Positions 46,078 to 55,300 of a stretch of DNA of 64,000 bases are shown here, in pieces (position 1 is the first letter of the stretch; each line of letters opens with the position of its first letter). Under the pieces are notes generated by a model. It was not told the origin of the DNA and searched no databases. It saw only the letters and a list, made by a program, of their open reading frames with translations. The stretch comes from Cellulomonas sp. 73-92 (GTDB lineage Bacteria; Actinomycetota; Actinomycetes; Actinomycetales; Cellulomonadaceae), in NCBI RefSeq assembly GCF_001898175.1, contig NZ_MKTH01000008.1, positions 372,001 through 436,000 of the forward strand, written 5' to 3'. A program made the translations under genes and the position numbers.

Positions 46078-46123
46078 ATTGACGGCTATCGATATTGACA
46101 CTCATCGATGTCTGGTCCACGAT
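46078..46123 (+). promoter_or_regulatory. Second copy of the ars operator repeats with promoter
   Basis: ATTGACGGCTATCGAT (46078-46093) and ATTGACACTCATCGAT (46094-46109) are back-to-back copies of the arsR/arsM operator motif. TTGACA (46095-46100) and CACGAT (46118-46123), 17 bases apart, could drive the small protein gene at 46175. It links that gene to the arsenic response. Confidence 0.6.
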
Positions 46124-46174
46124 AGAGCCATCGATGAACATCGATGTGTTGCCACCGTCGGACCGGGAGTCACG

Positions 46175-46366
46175 ATGCAGCCCGAGATGTACCTCGTCAT
46201 CTACCGGCAGCAGGAGCGCGAGCTCGAGCAGCGGCTGTTCCGCCAGCTCCAGCAGACGTGCTGCCGGGCGCTCGCCACCGCCAGGCGCTCGTGGTGGAAG
46301 CCGCTCGCCGAACGGCTCGGCGCGGCCCGCCGCGCACCGTCGCTGCCCGCCTGCTGCCCCGCCTGA
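46175..46366 (+). CDS. Small CC-tail protein 2 (arsenic-linked, unknown)
   Basis: The 63-residue protein starts at ATG 46175 after GGGAG, opens MQPEMYLVIYRQQERELEQR, has an inner CC (QQTCCRALA), a WW pair and ends LPACCPA. Its similarity to the protein encoded after arsM, and the shared operator repeats, suggest one arsenic-responsive family. Four cysteines in 63 residues suit metalloid binding. It precedes the DUF1275 gene. Confidence 0.6.
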   Translation: MQPEMYLVIYRQQERELEQRLFRQLQQTCCRALATARRSWWKPLAERLGAARRAPSLPACCPA

Positions 46367-46500
46367 CCGCGGGGCGGCGGGAGTCACCACGCCGCGCCCG
46401 CGCGGGCCGGCGGCCTCGGTGCCACGCCACCGGCGCCAGGTGCGCCGCCACGGCGCCACCGCGGTCGCGCGGCCCGACGAGGCCGGGTGAGGATGACGCG

Positions 46501-47199
46501 GTGAGCGCCACCGCCCCCCGACCCGGCCTGCTCCGCGACCCCGCCCACGGACCGCTGCCGGCGCTGCTGCTGGCTCTGACGTTCCTCACCGGGCTCGTCG
46601 ACGCGGCGAGCATCCTCGGGCTGGACCGGGTGTTCGTGGCGAACATGACCGGCAACGTCGTCTTCCTCGCCTTCGCGGCGGCCGGGGCGCCGGGGTTCTC
46701 GCTCGTCGGCTCCCTCGCCGCCCTGGCCGGCTTCCTCGTGGGCGCCGCGGCGGGCGGGCTCGCGCTGCGCCGCCGGCCACCCGACCGCGGCACGCTGCTG
46801 GCCGGCACCTGTGCCGCCGAGCTCGGGCTCGTCGCGGCCGCCACCGTCGTGGCCACCGCCGACCCCCGCGCCCACGCGGCGACGTGGACGATGACCGGCC
46901 TGCTCGCCGTCGCGCTCGGCGCCCAGAACGCGGTCGCCCGCCGGCTGGCGGTGCCGGACCTCACGACGACGGTGCTGACCATGACCCTCACCGGCATCGC
47001 CGCCGACGCGAGGGCCGGACGCACCCTGACCCGCCGGCTGCTCGCGGTCGCGGCGATGTTCCTCGGCGCGGCCGCGGGCGCGCTGCTCGTGGACCGGGTG
47101 TCGCTGGCCGCCGGGCTGGCGGCGGCCACCGTGGTGCTCGCCCTGGTCACCGCGGGGGCGTTGCTCGCGAGCCGCCGTCCGGCGCCGTGGCGGGCCTGA
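46501..47199 (+). CDS. DUF1275 (YoaK-type) membrane protein
   Basis: The 232-residue protein has about six membrane segments and the family motifs GLVDAASILGLDRVFVANMT, GNVVFLAFAAAG and LGAQNAVARRLAVPDLTTTV. Function of this family is not settled. The GTG at 46501 follows GAGGATG. It may belong to the preceding arsenic-regulated unit, 134 bases away. Confidence 0.88.
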   Translation: MSATAPRPGLLRDPAHGPLPALLLALTFLTGLVDAASILGLDRVFVANMTGNVVFLAFAAAGAPGFSLVGSLAALAGFLVGAAAGGLALRRRPPDRGTLLAGTCAAELGLVAAATVVATADPRAHAATWTMTGLLAVALGAQNAVARRLAVPDLTTTVLTMTLTGIAADARAGRTLTRRLLAVAAMFLGAAAGALLVDRVSLAAGLAAATVVLALVTAGALLASRRPAPWRA

Positions 47200-47295
47200 C
47201 CTCCGCGGGCCGGCTCCACCAGGACGGCGCTCGCCTCGCCGGCGGCCTTCTCCCGGGCGTCGAGCGCGCCGGCCCCGGCCGCGGGGCGACGACGC

Positions 47296-47757
47296 TCACC
47301 GCTTGGCGCAGGTGGTGGTGGTCTGGGTCCCGTCGGTCGCCGTGTACACGAGCCGGACCTTGTTGCCGTCGATGCTGACCGCGAGCGGTGCTGCCGCGGC
47401 GCTCTCGCCGTCCGAGAAGGAGGGGGTCCACGGCGAGGTGAACGTGCCCTGCGGCGCGTCCTTGGCGGGGAAGCTCGCGAGCACGCCTCCCGCAATGCCC
47501 GGGGAGGGCCAGTGGGTGACCTTCACGGTGAGGTCGCCGAACGCGCTGTCCCACGTCCCGGAGCCCGTCTGGTCTCCGGCGGTGATCGTGAAGGTGCCGT
47601 CGCCCACGTCCACCGTCGCCGAGCCCTCGGAGCTGGGCGACGTGCACTCCCAACGGCCCTTCATGTAGCCGGCCATCGTGGCCGAGGCCGCGCAGGATGC
47701 CAGCAGCACCGCCCCGCACGCCCCGACCGTGGCACCCACCAGAACCGTCTTGTTCAT
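47296..47757 (-). CDS. Putative lipoprotein, unknown function
   Basis: The 153-residue product has a lipoprotein signal (ACGAVLLASCAAS, Cys22) and a beta-rich extracytoplasmic part with WECTSPSSEGSATVDVGDGT and a C-terminal TTTTCAKR, so one disulfide is likely. ATG 47757 is behind GGAGGGAGGG; the open frame upstream to 47835 is not coding. No family was recognised. Confidence 0.7.
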   Translation of the reverse strand: MNKTVLVGATVGACGAVLLASCAASATMAGYMKGRWECTSPSSEGSATVDVGDGTFTITAGDQTGSGTWDSAFGDLTVKVTHWPSPGIAGGVLASFPAKDAPQGTFTSPWTPSFSDGESAAAAPLAVSIDGNKVRLVYTATDGTQTTTTCAKR

Positions 47758-47887
47758 CGAGCCCTCCCTCCGCACGGCGGCCGCCGATCGGCCACCCGGA
47801 CGGGGAAGGATCTCGGTCGCCGGGCGGCGCGACACCAGAGGCGAGGCCGTTCGGAGTTGTTCGACGGTCTCCCGGACGGTGCTCGGC

Positions 47888-48391
47888 TCAGGCGCGCGAC
47901 CCGGCCGTCGCCTCCAGGACCCCGCGCGCAGTCGCGTTGCTCGCCTCGCGCGCCACCTTCTCGAGGGCGTCGAGCGCGGCGGCGACCGTCGCCACCTCGT
48001 CGTCGTCGAGCACCGTGAGGAGCGCGGCGACGCCGTGCGCCTGCTCGGTCCGGGTCTCGACCAGGAGGCGGCGCCCCTCCGCGGTGATGTCGACCAGCGT
48101 CGAGCGCGCGTCGTCGGGGCTGGGCCGCCGCTCGACGAGGCCGCGCTCCTCGAGCGCGCCGACGATCCGCGTGACGGCCGGCGGCGAGAACCGCTCGATC
48201 CGCGCGAGGTCGCTCGGCCGCTGGGCGCCGTACCGGTACAGGGTCGCCAGCGTGGAGAAGTGACCGACCGCCAGGTCGCCGCTGGACGGCCGGATGCGCC
48301 GCCCGATCCGCAGCATCGCCGGCGTGAGCCGCATCGCCACCGCGGTCCGGGCGTCCCCGGCGGCCGCCGGGACGGTCGCGGGCGTGGTCAT
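47888..48391 (-). CDS. MarR-family regulator
   Basis: The 167-residue winged-helix protein has the MarR core ([20 protein letters not shown], then [20 protein letters not shown]). Its ATG overlaps the stop of the upstream MFS gene as ATGA. It probably represses that efflux operon in response to the transported compound. Confidence 0.92.
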   Translation of the reverse strand: MTTPATVPAAAGDARTAVAMRLTPAMLRIGRRIRPSSGDLAVGHFSTLATLYRYGAQRPSDLARIERFSPPAVTRIVGALEERGLVERRPSPDDARSTLVDITAEGRRLLVETRTEQAHGVAALLTVLDDDEVATVAAALDALEKVAREASNATARGVLEATAGSRA

Positions 48392-50196
48392 CGCCCGCCG
48401 CCGCCCTTCGAGGTGCCCGTGTTGGGCGCCTCGCCGTCGGCACCCGCCAACGCCGGGCCGGCGCCGTGCGCGTCGGCCTCGTCGAGCACGCGGTTGGCCG
48501 CCGCGACGACGACGTCCTCGTGCACGAACCGCTGGCCACGGGCGAGCGAGGCGACCGCGGCGATGACGGACATCGCGGCGGCGACGAGGAACACCACCAC
48601 GAGGCCGTCGTGGAACGGGCCGGAGACGAGGGTCGGGAAGAACTCCTTGCCCGTCAGGGCGGCGGCGTCCGCCGGCTTCAGGCGGTCGAGGACGCCTGTC
48701 GGGCCGAGCAGCGTCTGGATCGGGTTGTAGCCGAGGAACGCCGCGAACAGGCTGCCGACCGGCGGCAGGTTGGCGACCTGCGCCGCGGCGGCGTCCGGGA
48801 CGCCGTGCGCCAGGAGGCCCGCCTTCAGCGTCGACGGCAGCGAGGACGCCAGGCCGACGATCATCAGCGAGAAGAACACGCCGATCGACAGCGACCCACC
48901 GGCGTTCTGCAGCGTGCCGGTGACGCCGGACGCGGCCCCGCGCTGGCGGGCGGGCACCGAGTTCATGATCGCCGTCCGGTTCGGCGCGCCGAACATGCCG
49001 GAGCCGATGCCGGACAGGAACGAGATCACCGCGAACTGCCAGTACTGGAAGTCGACGGGCAGGGCGAGGTACAGCAGGAACGTCGCCGCCACGAGCAGCA
49101 GGCCGATCGACGCGAAGGCGCGGGCGCCGAACCGGTCGGACAGGATGCCGGACACCGGCCCCGCGATGAGGAAGCCGACGGTGATCGGGAGCATGTAGAT
49201 GCCGGCCCACAGCGGCGTGGACTCGAAGCTGTAGCCGTGCAGCGGCAGCCAGATGCCCTGCAGCCAGATGATGAGCATGAACTGCAGCCCGCCGCGGCCG
49301 ATGGACGCCAGCAGCGAGGCGAGGTTGCCGGCGCTGAAGGCGCGGATCCGGAACAGCCGCAGGTCCAGCATCGGCTGCGCCGCGCGGAGCTCGATCGCCG
49401 CGAACAGGCCGAGGACGCCGAGGCCGCCGACGATGCCCGCGAGCACCCACGGGTTGGTCCAGCCGGTGGTCGAGTGCCCGTAGGGCTGGATGCCGTAGGT
49501 GATGGCGACGAGCACGGAGGTCAGGCCGAGCAGGAACGTGATGTTGCCGGCCCAGTCCATGCCGCCGGGGTTGCGCTCGCCGGTCTCGTGCAGCGAGCGG
49601 TACGACCAGATGGTGCCGAGGACGCCGACCGGCACCGAGACGAGGAACACCCAGCGCCAGTGGACCACCGCGAGCGCGCCGCCCAGCAGCAGGCCGATGA
49701 ACGTGCCGGCGATCGCGGCGACCTGGTTGATGCCCATCGCGAAGCCGCGCCGCTCGGGCGGGAAGGCGTCCGTGATGATGGCCGTCGAGTTGGCGAACAG
49801 CATCGAGCCGCCGACCGCCTGCAGCAGGCGGAAGCCGATGAGCCACATGGCGCCGCGCTGGCCGGAGAACGGGTCGACGGACAGCAGGATCGAGCCGACG
49901 GTGAAGACGACGAAGCCGAGGTTGTAGATCTTGACGCGGCCGTACATGTCGCCGAGCCGCCCGAACGTCGTGACGAGGACGGCCGTCACGAGCATGTAGC
50001 CCATGAGGGTCCACAGCAGGTAGCTGACGTTGCCCGCCTGCAGCGGGTTGAGGTCGATCCCCTTGAAGATCGCCGGCAGCGAGATCAGCACGATGTTGGC
50101 GTTGATCGTCGCCATGAGCATGCCGAGCGTGGTGTTGCTCAGCGCCACCCACTTGTACCGGGGGTGGTCGGCGGCGATGAAGGTCGAGCGGGGCAT
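48388..50196 (-). CDS. MFS drug transporter, DHA2 (14-segment) family
   Basis: The 602-residue protein has about 14 membrane segments, motif A-like [14 protein letters not shown], motif C-like [15 protein letters not shown] and a second loop [10 protein letters not shown]. It is of the EmrB/QacA type that exports drugs by proton antiport. ATG 50196 follows GGAGG, so upstream GTG 50217 is not used. Expressed with the MarR gene. Confidence 0.9.
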   Translation of the reverse strand: MPRSTFIAADHPRYKWVALSNTTLGMLMATINANIVLISLPAIFKGIDLNPLQAGNVSYLLWTLMGYMLVTAVLVTTFGRLGDMYGRVKIYNLGFVVFTVGSILLSVDPFSGQRGAMWLIGFRLLQAVGGSMLFANSTAIITDAFPPERRGFAMGINQVAAIAGTFIGLLLGGALAVVHWRWVFLVSVPVGVLGTIWSYRSLHETGERNPGGMDWAGNITFLLGLTSVLVAITYGIQPYGHSTTGWTNPWVLAGIVGGLGVLGLFAAIELRAAQPMLDLRLFRIRAFSAGNLASLLASIGRGGLQFMLIIWLQGIWLPLHGYSFESTPLWAGIYMLPITVGFLIAGPVSGILSDRFGARAFASIGLLLVAATFLLYLALPVDFQYWQFAVISFLSGIGSGMFGAPNRTAIMNSVPARQRGAASGVTGTLQNAGGSLSIGVFFSLMIVGLASSLPSTLKAGLLAHGVPDAAAAQVANLPPVGSLFAAFLGYNPIQTLLGPTGVLDRLKPADAAALTGKEFFPTLVSGPFHDGLVVVFLVAAAMSVIAAVASLARGQRFVHEDVVVAAANRVLDEADAHGAGPALAGADGEAPNTGTSKGGGGR

Positions 50197-50226
50197 GCGG
50201 TGACTGCCTCCGGGCACGGGGACGGA

Positions 50227-50245
50227 TTTGCTTCACACATGCTAA
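50227..50245. promoter_or_regulatory. Putative MarR operator upstream of the DHA2 gene
   Basis: TTTGC-N9-GCTAA is an imperfect inverted repeat in an unusually AT-rich stretch 31 bases upstream of the start. Position and MarR coupling suggest an operator; no clear -10/-35 pair could be fixed. Confidence 0.45.
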
Positions 50246-50470
50246 GTACTCCCCGCCGCTCGTTGTTCCCTCGCTCGTGACGCGAGACGTCCGGTGCGCG
50301 GTAGCGTCACACCCGTCACGGCGGTGGGGCTCGCCACAACCGCGGTCTCGCTCTCGGGCGTGGCCGCCAACGGTCCCTGGGGCACCCGGTGGGTGCGACC
50401 GTGACCACGCGTCCCGGTCTCCTCCCCGGCCGGCCCGTCCATGCGGCGCACGACGAGGGAAGGAACGACG

Positions 50471-51727
50471 ATGACGCGATTCACGCAGGTGTCCGGCCTG
50501 GAGGTCCTGGACTCCCGCGGCAACCCCACGGTCCAGGTGACCCTGGTGGCCGACGACGGCGCCGGCTACGTCGCCGGCGTGCCGTCCGGGGCCTCGACCG
50601 GCACCCGCGAAGCGGTCGAGCTGCGCGACGGGGACAAGGCCCGCTACGCCGGCAAGGGCGTCACCCAGGCGGTCGGGCACGTCAACAGCGAGATCGCCGA
50701 CCTGCTCACGGCCCGCGCCTGGTCCTCGCTGGAGGAGGTCGACGAGGCGCTGATCGCCCTGGACGGCACCCCGACCAAGGCCCGGCTGGGCGCCAACGCG
50801 ATCGTCGGGACCTCGATGGCCGCCGCCCGCGCCTTCGCCGGGACCAGCCCGCTGTGGCAGTCGCTGCAGCCGGCCGGCGTGATCCCCCGGCTGCCCGTGC
50901 CGCACTTCAACGTGCTCAACGGCGGCGTGCACGCCCCCAACGACCTGGACTTCCAGGAGTTCATGGTCGCCCCCGTGGGCGCACCCTCGTTCCCCGAGGC
51001 GCTGCGCGCCGGGGCCGCGGTCTACGCCCGGCTGCGCGCCCTGCTGCAGGCGAAGGGCGAGGCCACCGGCCTGGGCGACGAGGGCGGCTTCGCCCCCAAC
51101 ATCGCCCGGCCCGAGGACGTGCTGACCCTCATCGTCGAGGCGATCACCGCCGCCGGGTACCCCACCGGACGCGCCGGCGTGGCCATCGCGCTGGACCCCG
51201 CGGCCAGCGAGTTCTACCGCGACGGCGCCTACCACGTCGCTGGCGAGACGCTGACCAGCGACGACATGATCGCCCGTTACGAGGCCATCGCCACCGACTT
51301 CCCCGTGTGGTCCCTGGAAGACGGACTGGCCGAGGGCGACTGGGACGGCTGGCAGCGGCTGACCGCACGCCTCGGCGACCGGGTCCAGCTGGTCGGGGAC
51401 GACATCTTCGTCACCAACCCCGCCATCATCACCGAGGCCATCGCCCGGCACGTCGGCACCGCGGCCCTCATCAAGGTCAACCAGATCGGCTCCATCACCG
51501 AGACCCTGCGAGCCCAGGAGATCTGCCGGGCGGCCGGCTACGCCCAGATGATCTCCCACCGCTCCGGGGAGACCAGCGACACCTTCATCGCCGACCTGGC
51601 CGTGGCCACCGGCACCGGCCAGCTGAAGACCGGCGCCCCCGCCCGCGGCGAACGCGTCGCCAAGTACAACCGCCTCCTCGAGATCGCAGCCACCCGACCG
51701 GATCTGCCCTACGGTCTGATCTCGTGA
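50471..51727 (+). CDS. eno: Enolase (probably a second enolase)
   Basis: The 418-residue protein has enolase motifs throughout: LDSRGNPTVQV, acid-base Glu204 (GDEGG) and Lys335 (LIKVNQIGS), metal ligands Asp242, Glu283 and Asp310, and SHRSGET. All active-site residues are present, so 2-phosphoglycerate dehydration is expected. It lies away from the usual actinobacterial enolase context (with a FtsB/DivIC-like gene), and it is coupled to a phosphoglycerate-mutase-like gene by a GTGA overlap, so it is probably a paralogue. GGAAGGA precedes ATG 50471. Confidence 0.93.
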   Translation: MTRFTQVSGLEVLDSRGNPTVQVTLVADDGAGYVAGVPSGASTGTREAVELRDGDKARYAGKGVTQAVGHVNSEIADLLTARAWSSLEEVDEALIALDGTPTKARLGANAIVGTSMAAARAFAGTSPLWQSLQPAGVIPRLPVPHFNVLNGGVHAPNDLDFQEFMVAPVGAPSFPEALRAGAAVYARLRALLQAKGEATGLGDEGGFAPNIARPEDVLTLIVEAITAAGYPTGRAGVAIALDPAASEFYRDGAYHVAGETLTSDDMIARYEAIATDFPVWSLEDGLAEGDWDGWQRLTARLGDRVQLVGDDIFVTNPAIITEAIARHVGTAALIKVNQIGSITETLRAQEICRAAGYAQMISHRSGETSDTFIADLAVATGTGQLKTGAPARGERVAKYNRLLEIAATRPDLPYGLIS

Positions 51728-52431
51728 CGGTGCTGATCCTGCTGCGCAACGGACAGAGCCTGGCGGACGCCCGGCAGGCCTTCGCGGGACTGCTGGACCC
51801 GGAGCTGACCCAGACCGGGGTCGCCGAGGCGCACGGGGTCGCCGACCTGCTGACGAGCCGGGGCGTGCACGTCGACCTCGCCGTCACCTCTCCCCTGGCC
51901 CGGGCCGCGCAGACGGCGGACGCCGTCCTCGCGCGGCTCGGCCAGGCCGGCGTGTCCCGCCTCGTCTCGTGGCGGCTCGCCGCCCGTGACCTCGGCTGCC
52001 TGACGGGTGTGGCGAAGCCGCGCGCCGTCGAGCTCTTCGGCGCCGAGTCGATGAGCCAGTGGCGGTTCTCCACGGACGGCAAGCCCCCGGCGGCCAGTCC
52101 CGAGCGGATCCGGGCGCTGCCGTGGCGGCCCGACGCCGACGTCGTCGAGCACCTCCCGTTCGGCGAGGGCGAGTCGCTGCGGCAGGTCGAGGACCGGCTC
52201 CGGCCGCTCTGGGAGGACGAGCTGCGGCCCGCGCTGGCGGCCGGCAGGACCGTGCTCGTCGTCGCGCACACCGACTCGCTGCGGGCGCTGCGCCGCGTCG
52301 TCGAGGGCCGCGACCAGGACGAGGGCGACACCCTGCGCGTGGTGCCGGCCCAGCCCCTCGCCTACCGGACCGACCCCGCCGGCGACGTCATCCCTCCGGC
52401 GCTGTACCTGGAGAACCAGGCCGCAGTGTGA
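51724..52431 (+). CDS. Phosphoglycerate-mutase-like protein lacking the catalytic histidine
   Basis: The 235-residue protein has the histidine-phosphatase fold: LILLRNGQSLADARQAF near the N-terminus, PELTQTGVAEAHGVADLL, the Arg-containing TSPLARAAQTA, and VVAHTDSLRALRRVVEG with the second histidine (His182). In active enzymes the first motif is RHG, where His becomes phosphorylated; here it is R8-N9-G10. Hence it is probably inactive as a mutase or phosphatase and may regulate or bind the enolase, whose stop overlaps its GTG. The 3' end overlaps the convergent MFS gene by 44 bases. Confidence 0.82.
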   Translation: MTVLILLRNGQSLADARQAFAGLLDPELTQTGVAEAHGVADLLTSRGVHVDLAVTSPLARAAQTADAVLARLGQAGVSRLVSWRLAARDLGCLTGVAKPRAVELFGAESMSQWRFSTDGKPPAASPERIRALPWRPDADVVEHLPFGEGESLRQVEDRLRPLWEDELRPALAAGRTVLVVAHTDSLRALRRVVEGRDQDEGDTLRVVPAQPLAYRTDPAGDVIPPALYLENQAAV

Positions 52432-53650
52432 CGGTCAGCACGGCCGCGGCCGCCATCCACGCGGCCGCGTAGCCGAACGCCAAGCCGGCCGAGCCCGCCG
52501 CCCACAGCACGCCCGCGACGAGGGAGGCGCCGAGCGCGCCGGCCGCCTGCACCACGCCCAGCAGCCCGTAGCCGTTGCCGCGGAGCCGGTCGGGCAGCTG
52601 CCGCGCGACGAAGGTGGACTCGCTCGTCTCGCCCAGGCCGATGCCGACACCGGCGAGGAGCATCCCGGCCAGCGGGGCCACCCAGCCCGCACCCCCGAGC
52701 CCGAACACCAGGTAGCCGACGACGTAGACCAGCGCCCCGGCCAGCAGCACCACCCGGGGGCCGCGCCGGTCGGCGAGCGACCCGCCGACGAGCGACGCGC
52801 CCGTGGCCGCGGCGTTGTGCGCGGCGTACATGAGGATCGCCAGGCTCGTCGCCGCCGTCGCCGACCGCCCGGCCGCCTCCAGCTGGGTCGTCGCCCGCAG
52901 GATGAGGAAGGTCGTCGCCAGGTTGCCGACCTCGAAGCACGCGACCGGCACCAGCACCCGGGCCAGGCCCGCCTCGCGCAGCTCGCGCAGGTTGAAGCTC
53001 AGGTGACGCCTGGCCTGGGGCGCGGCGAGGCTGCGACGCGCCTCACGGGCGGCGACGGTGATCGCCGCCACCGCCAGCAGGCCGGGGACGAAGGCCCACA
53101 GCATGGCGTGCCGCACGGACATGACCGCCACCAGGGCCGACGCGAGCAGGGGCCCGACGAGGGCGCCGAGGTTGTCACCCGCGCGCTCGAGCCCGCTGGC
53201 GCGGCCGTAGGCGCGCGCCGGGGTCAGGGACATCAGCAGCGTGTCCCGCGCGGGCGAGCGGACGCCGCGAGACGCCCAGGCGACCGCGCGGAGGACCGCC
53301 ACCTGCCACACGGCGGTGGTCAGCCCGATCGCCGCGGTCGCTACCGCGGTCAGCAGGTAGCCGCCGGAGGCTAGCCGTCCACGGCGCTCGCGGTCGGCCG
53401 CCAGCGGACCGCCGGCGAGCTTGGCGATGCCGACGAGCGCGTCCGAGACGCCCTCGATGACGCCCAGGGCGGCCGGCCCGGAGTGCAGCGTCGACGTGAG
53501 GAACCCCGGCAGCAGGCTCGTGACGAGCTCGTGGCCCGCGTCGGAGCCGAACGACGCCACCGAGACCGAGGCGACGCCCGGCGTCAGCCAGCGGCCCTCC
53601 GGCTCGTGCGGCCTGACCTCGTCGTGAACCACGTCCGGCACGCGGGCCAT
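52388..53650 (-). CDS. MFS transporter
   Basis: The 420-residue membrane protein has 10-12 predicted segments, an N-terminal extension with VPDVVHDEVRPHEPEG, and MFS motifs such as ADRRGPRVVLLAGALVYVVG. Motifs WASRGVRSPARDTLLMSLTP and LGETSESTFVA match permeases of one actinobacterial subgroup; substrate unknown. The 3' end overlaps the mutase-like gene on the other strand. Confidence 0.85.
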   Translation of the reverse strand: MARVPDVVHDEVRPHEPEGRWLTPGVASVSVASFGSDAGHELVTSLLPGFLTSTLHSGPAALGVIEGVSDALVGIAKLAGGPLAADRERRGRLASGGYLLTAVATAAIGLTTAVWQVAVLRAVAWASRGVRSPARDTLLMSLTPARAYGRASGLERAGDNLGALVGPLLASALVAVMSVRHAMLWAFVPGLLAVAAITVAAREARRSLAAPQARRHLSFNLRELREAGLARVLVPVACFEVGNLATTFLILRATTQLEAAGRSATAATSLAILMYAAHNAAATGASLVGGSLADRRGPRVVLLAGALVYVVGYLVFGLGGAGWVAPLAGMLLAGVGIGLGETSESTFVARQLPDRLRGNGYGLLGVVQAAGALGASLVAGVLWAAGSAGLAFGYAAAWMAAAAVLTVTLRPGSPGTAPEG

Positions 53651-53734
53651 CCTGCTAGCGTGACCGTCACCGGCGCCAACCGGCGCCCATGACGGGCCCC
53701 GGCAGATCGGCCGGTGGCCCGAGGAGGGCTCCCG

Positions 53735-54631
53735 ATGACCACGTCGACGTGGGTCCGCACCCCGGAGCTGGACGGCTTCGGCCCCTGGATCCTCCGGGTC
53801 GGCACCAGCGACGATCTGCCCCCGCTGTTCCGCCACGTGGACCTCGCCGGCGCACGGGCCGCCGTGAAGATCCCCCGGCCCATCGAGCGCCGCGACGCCC
53901 GCGCCGGCATGGACCTGTACGACGCCCTCGTCGTCGTCCGCGGGGACGGCGTCGAGGTCTGGTCGCGCGCGCCCGGGGCGCCCGAGGGACACGTGCGACG
54001 GTGGCTGCCGGCCGACGACCTGCTGGCTCTGGAGGACAGCACCGACCTGCTCGACGGGATGCTGCGGCTGCACGCCCGGGCCGGCGCCCCGGTCGGGATC
54101 CCCTACAACGGGTCGTCGTCCGACGTCGTGCGGACCCTGCTCGACGAGATCCGCTCCTTCTGGCGACGGTCCGACGGGTTCGGGTACCCGGCGGAGGAGA
54201 TGCCGCTCGACGCGCTGGGGCTCCACGACGTCGCTCTGGTGTCCCTCCACCGCGACCTCCAGCGGCACGACCCCCTGCTGCGGCCCGTGCTGCTGCGCCG
54301 CCGACGCACCGCCCGGCGCGCGGGGAACGCCTTCGTGGGCGCGGTGGGCCGGGCGTGGCCGACGATCCTGCACGCGGCCGTGGTGGAGACCACCGGCTCC
54401 GAGCTCGTCGTGCTCCACCGCCGCGTCTGGCTCGACCACGGCCGCCGAGGCGTCCACTCGCTCGCCACCACCGTCGTCCCGCTGACCCGCGGCATCCGCC
54501 TGGAGGTCACCGCCGACCCCCGGTGGACCGGCGTCCGGCGGCTGCGGCTGGCGCCGACGGAGGTGACCCTGCTGGCGCTCCCCGACGACGGCGTCGAGCA
54601 GGCCGTGCGCGGCCTGCTGCGCGACCTCTAG
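53735..54631 (+). CDS. Conserved-looking protein of unknown function
   Basis: The 298-residue soluble protein has no family I recognise. Visible features are an early TTSTWVRTPELDGFGPWIL, an ADDLLALEDSTDLLDGMLRL helix and an arginine-rich stretch (LLRRRRTARRAGN) in the middle. ATG 53735 follows GAGGAGG. It is divergent from the MFS gene and its stop overlaps that of the FHA gene by four bases. Confidence 0.7.
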   Translation: MTTSTWVRTPELDGFGPWILRVGTSDDLPPLFRHVDLAGARAAVKIPRPIERRDARAGMDLYDALVVVRGDGVEVWSRAPGAPEGHVRRWLPADDLLALEDSTDLLDGMLRLHARAGAPVGIPYNGSSSDVVRTLLDEIRSFWRRSDGFGYPAEEMPLDALGLHDVALVSLHRDLQRHDPLLRPVLLRRRRTARRAGNAFVGAVGRAWPTILHAAVVETTGSELVVLHRRVWLDHGRRGVHSLATTVVPLTRGIRLEVTADPRWTGVRRLRLAPTEVTLLALPDDGVEQAVRGLLRDL

Positions 54632-55113
54632 TCGCGGCCCTCCCGGGGCACCGCCTCGTCGTGCTCCCGGCGGTCGTCCGGACGCGGCCCCTGGTACGGG
54701 TGCCCCTCCCCCTCGCCGCCCGCCCGGCCACCGGCCGGCCGGCCGTGGTCGGCCGACTCTGCACGCAAGAACGTCAGGGCCCACGCGCCGATCCGGAAGG
54801 TCGACCCCGCGTGCAGCGGCTGCGGGCCGGGCGTCGCGGCCGGGTCGTCGTCGGTCGCCGCCGGCGCCGTGCCGGGCGCCAGGAGCGTGAGGACGTAGTC
54901 GTCCCGCTCGTCGTGCACGATCCGGGCGTGCAGCGGCGCGAGCCCGGTGAGGCGGATGTCGGAGCCCGGCGCCGAGCCGATGGTCGTCACCTCGTGGTCG
55001 AGGCCGAACACGGGCTGGCGCTCCCCCGACCAGCCGTGCTCGCCCACCGCCAGCACGAGGACCGGGTGACCGTCGCCGTCACCGCCATGGGTCGTCGTGA
55101 CGTCGCTGTTCAT
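54628..55113 (-). CDS. FHA-domain protein
   Basis: The 161-residue protein has a forkhead-associated domain at about 30-125 (VTTIGSAPGSDIRLTG, LHARIVHDERDDYVLTLLAP), with the serine and histidine of the phosphothreonine pocket, and an acidic/glycine-rich tail. It probably binds phosphorylated partners of a Ser/Thr kinase encoded elsewhere. Confidence 0.82.
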   Translation of the reverse strand: MNSDVTTTHGGDGDGHPVLVLAVGEHGWSGERQPVFGLDHEVTTIGSAPGSDIRLTGLAPLHARIVHDERDDYVLTLLAPGTAPAATDDDPAATPGPQPLHAGSTFRIGAWALTFLRAESADHGRPAGGRAGGEGEGHPYQGPRPDDRREHDEAVPREGRD

Positions 55114-55300
55114 GCGGCCTCCCCTCGGGGTCCGGCGCGCCGGCCCGGCGTCGTGGCTCCATCGTCGGCCCCCGCCGACGGGCGTGCCACCGCGGGCCGG
55201 CGAGACCGGCGACGCACGCCGAGGTGCCCCGACGGCGCCGACCTGCTTACCGTGGGGTGCGGTCCGCCACCGGCCACCGACGCTTCCTCGGAGGTACGTC

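Noticed and set aside
43485..47199. Arsenic cluster as a mobile island
   Set aside because: No integrase, transposase, repeat boundary or composition break was seen.
47888..51559. One giant minus-strand frame covering MarR, MFS and the region opposite enolase
   Set aside because: Only the MarR end codes; the rest is antisense to enolase or out of frame with the MFS gene.
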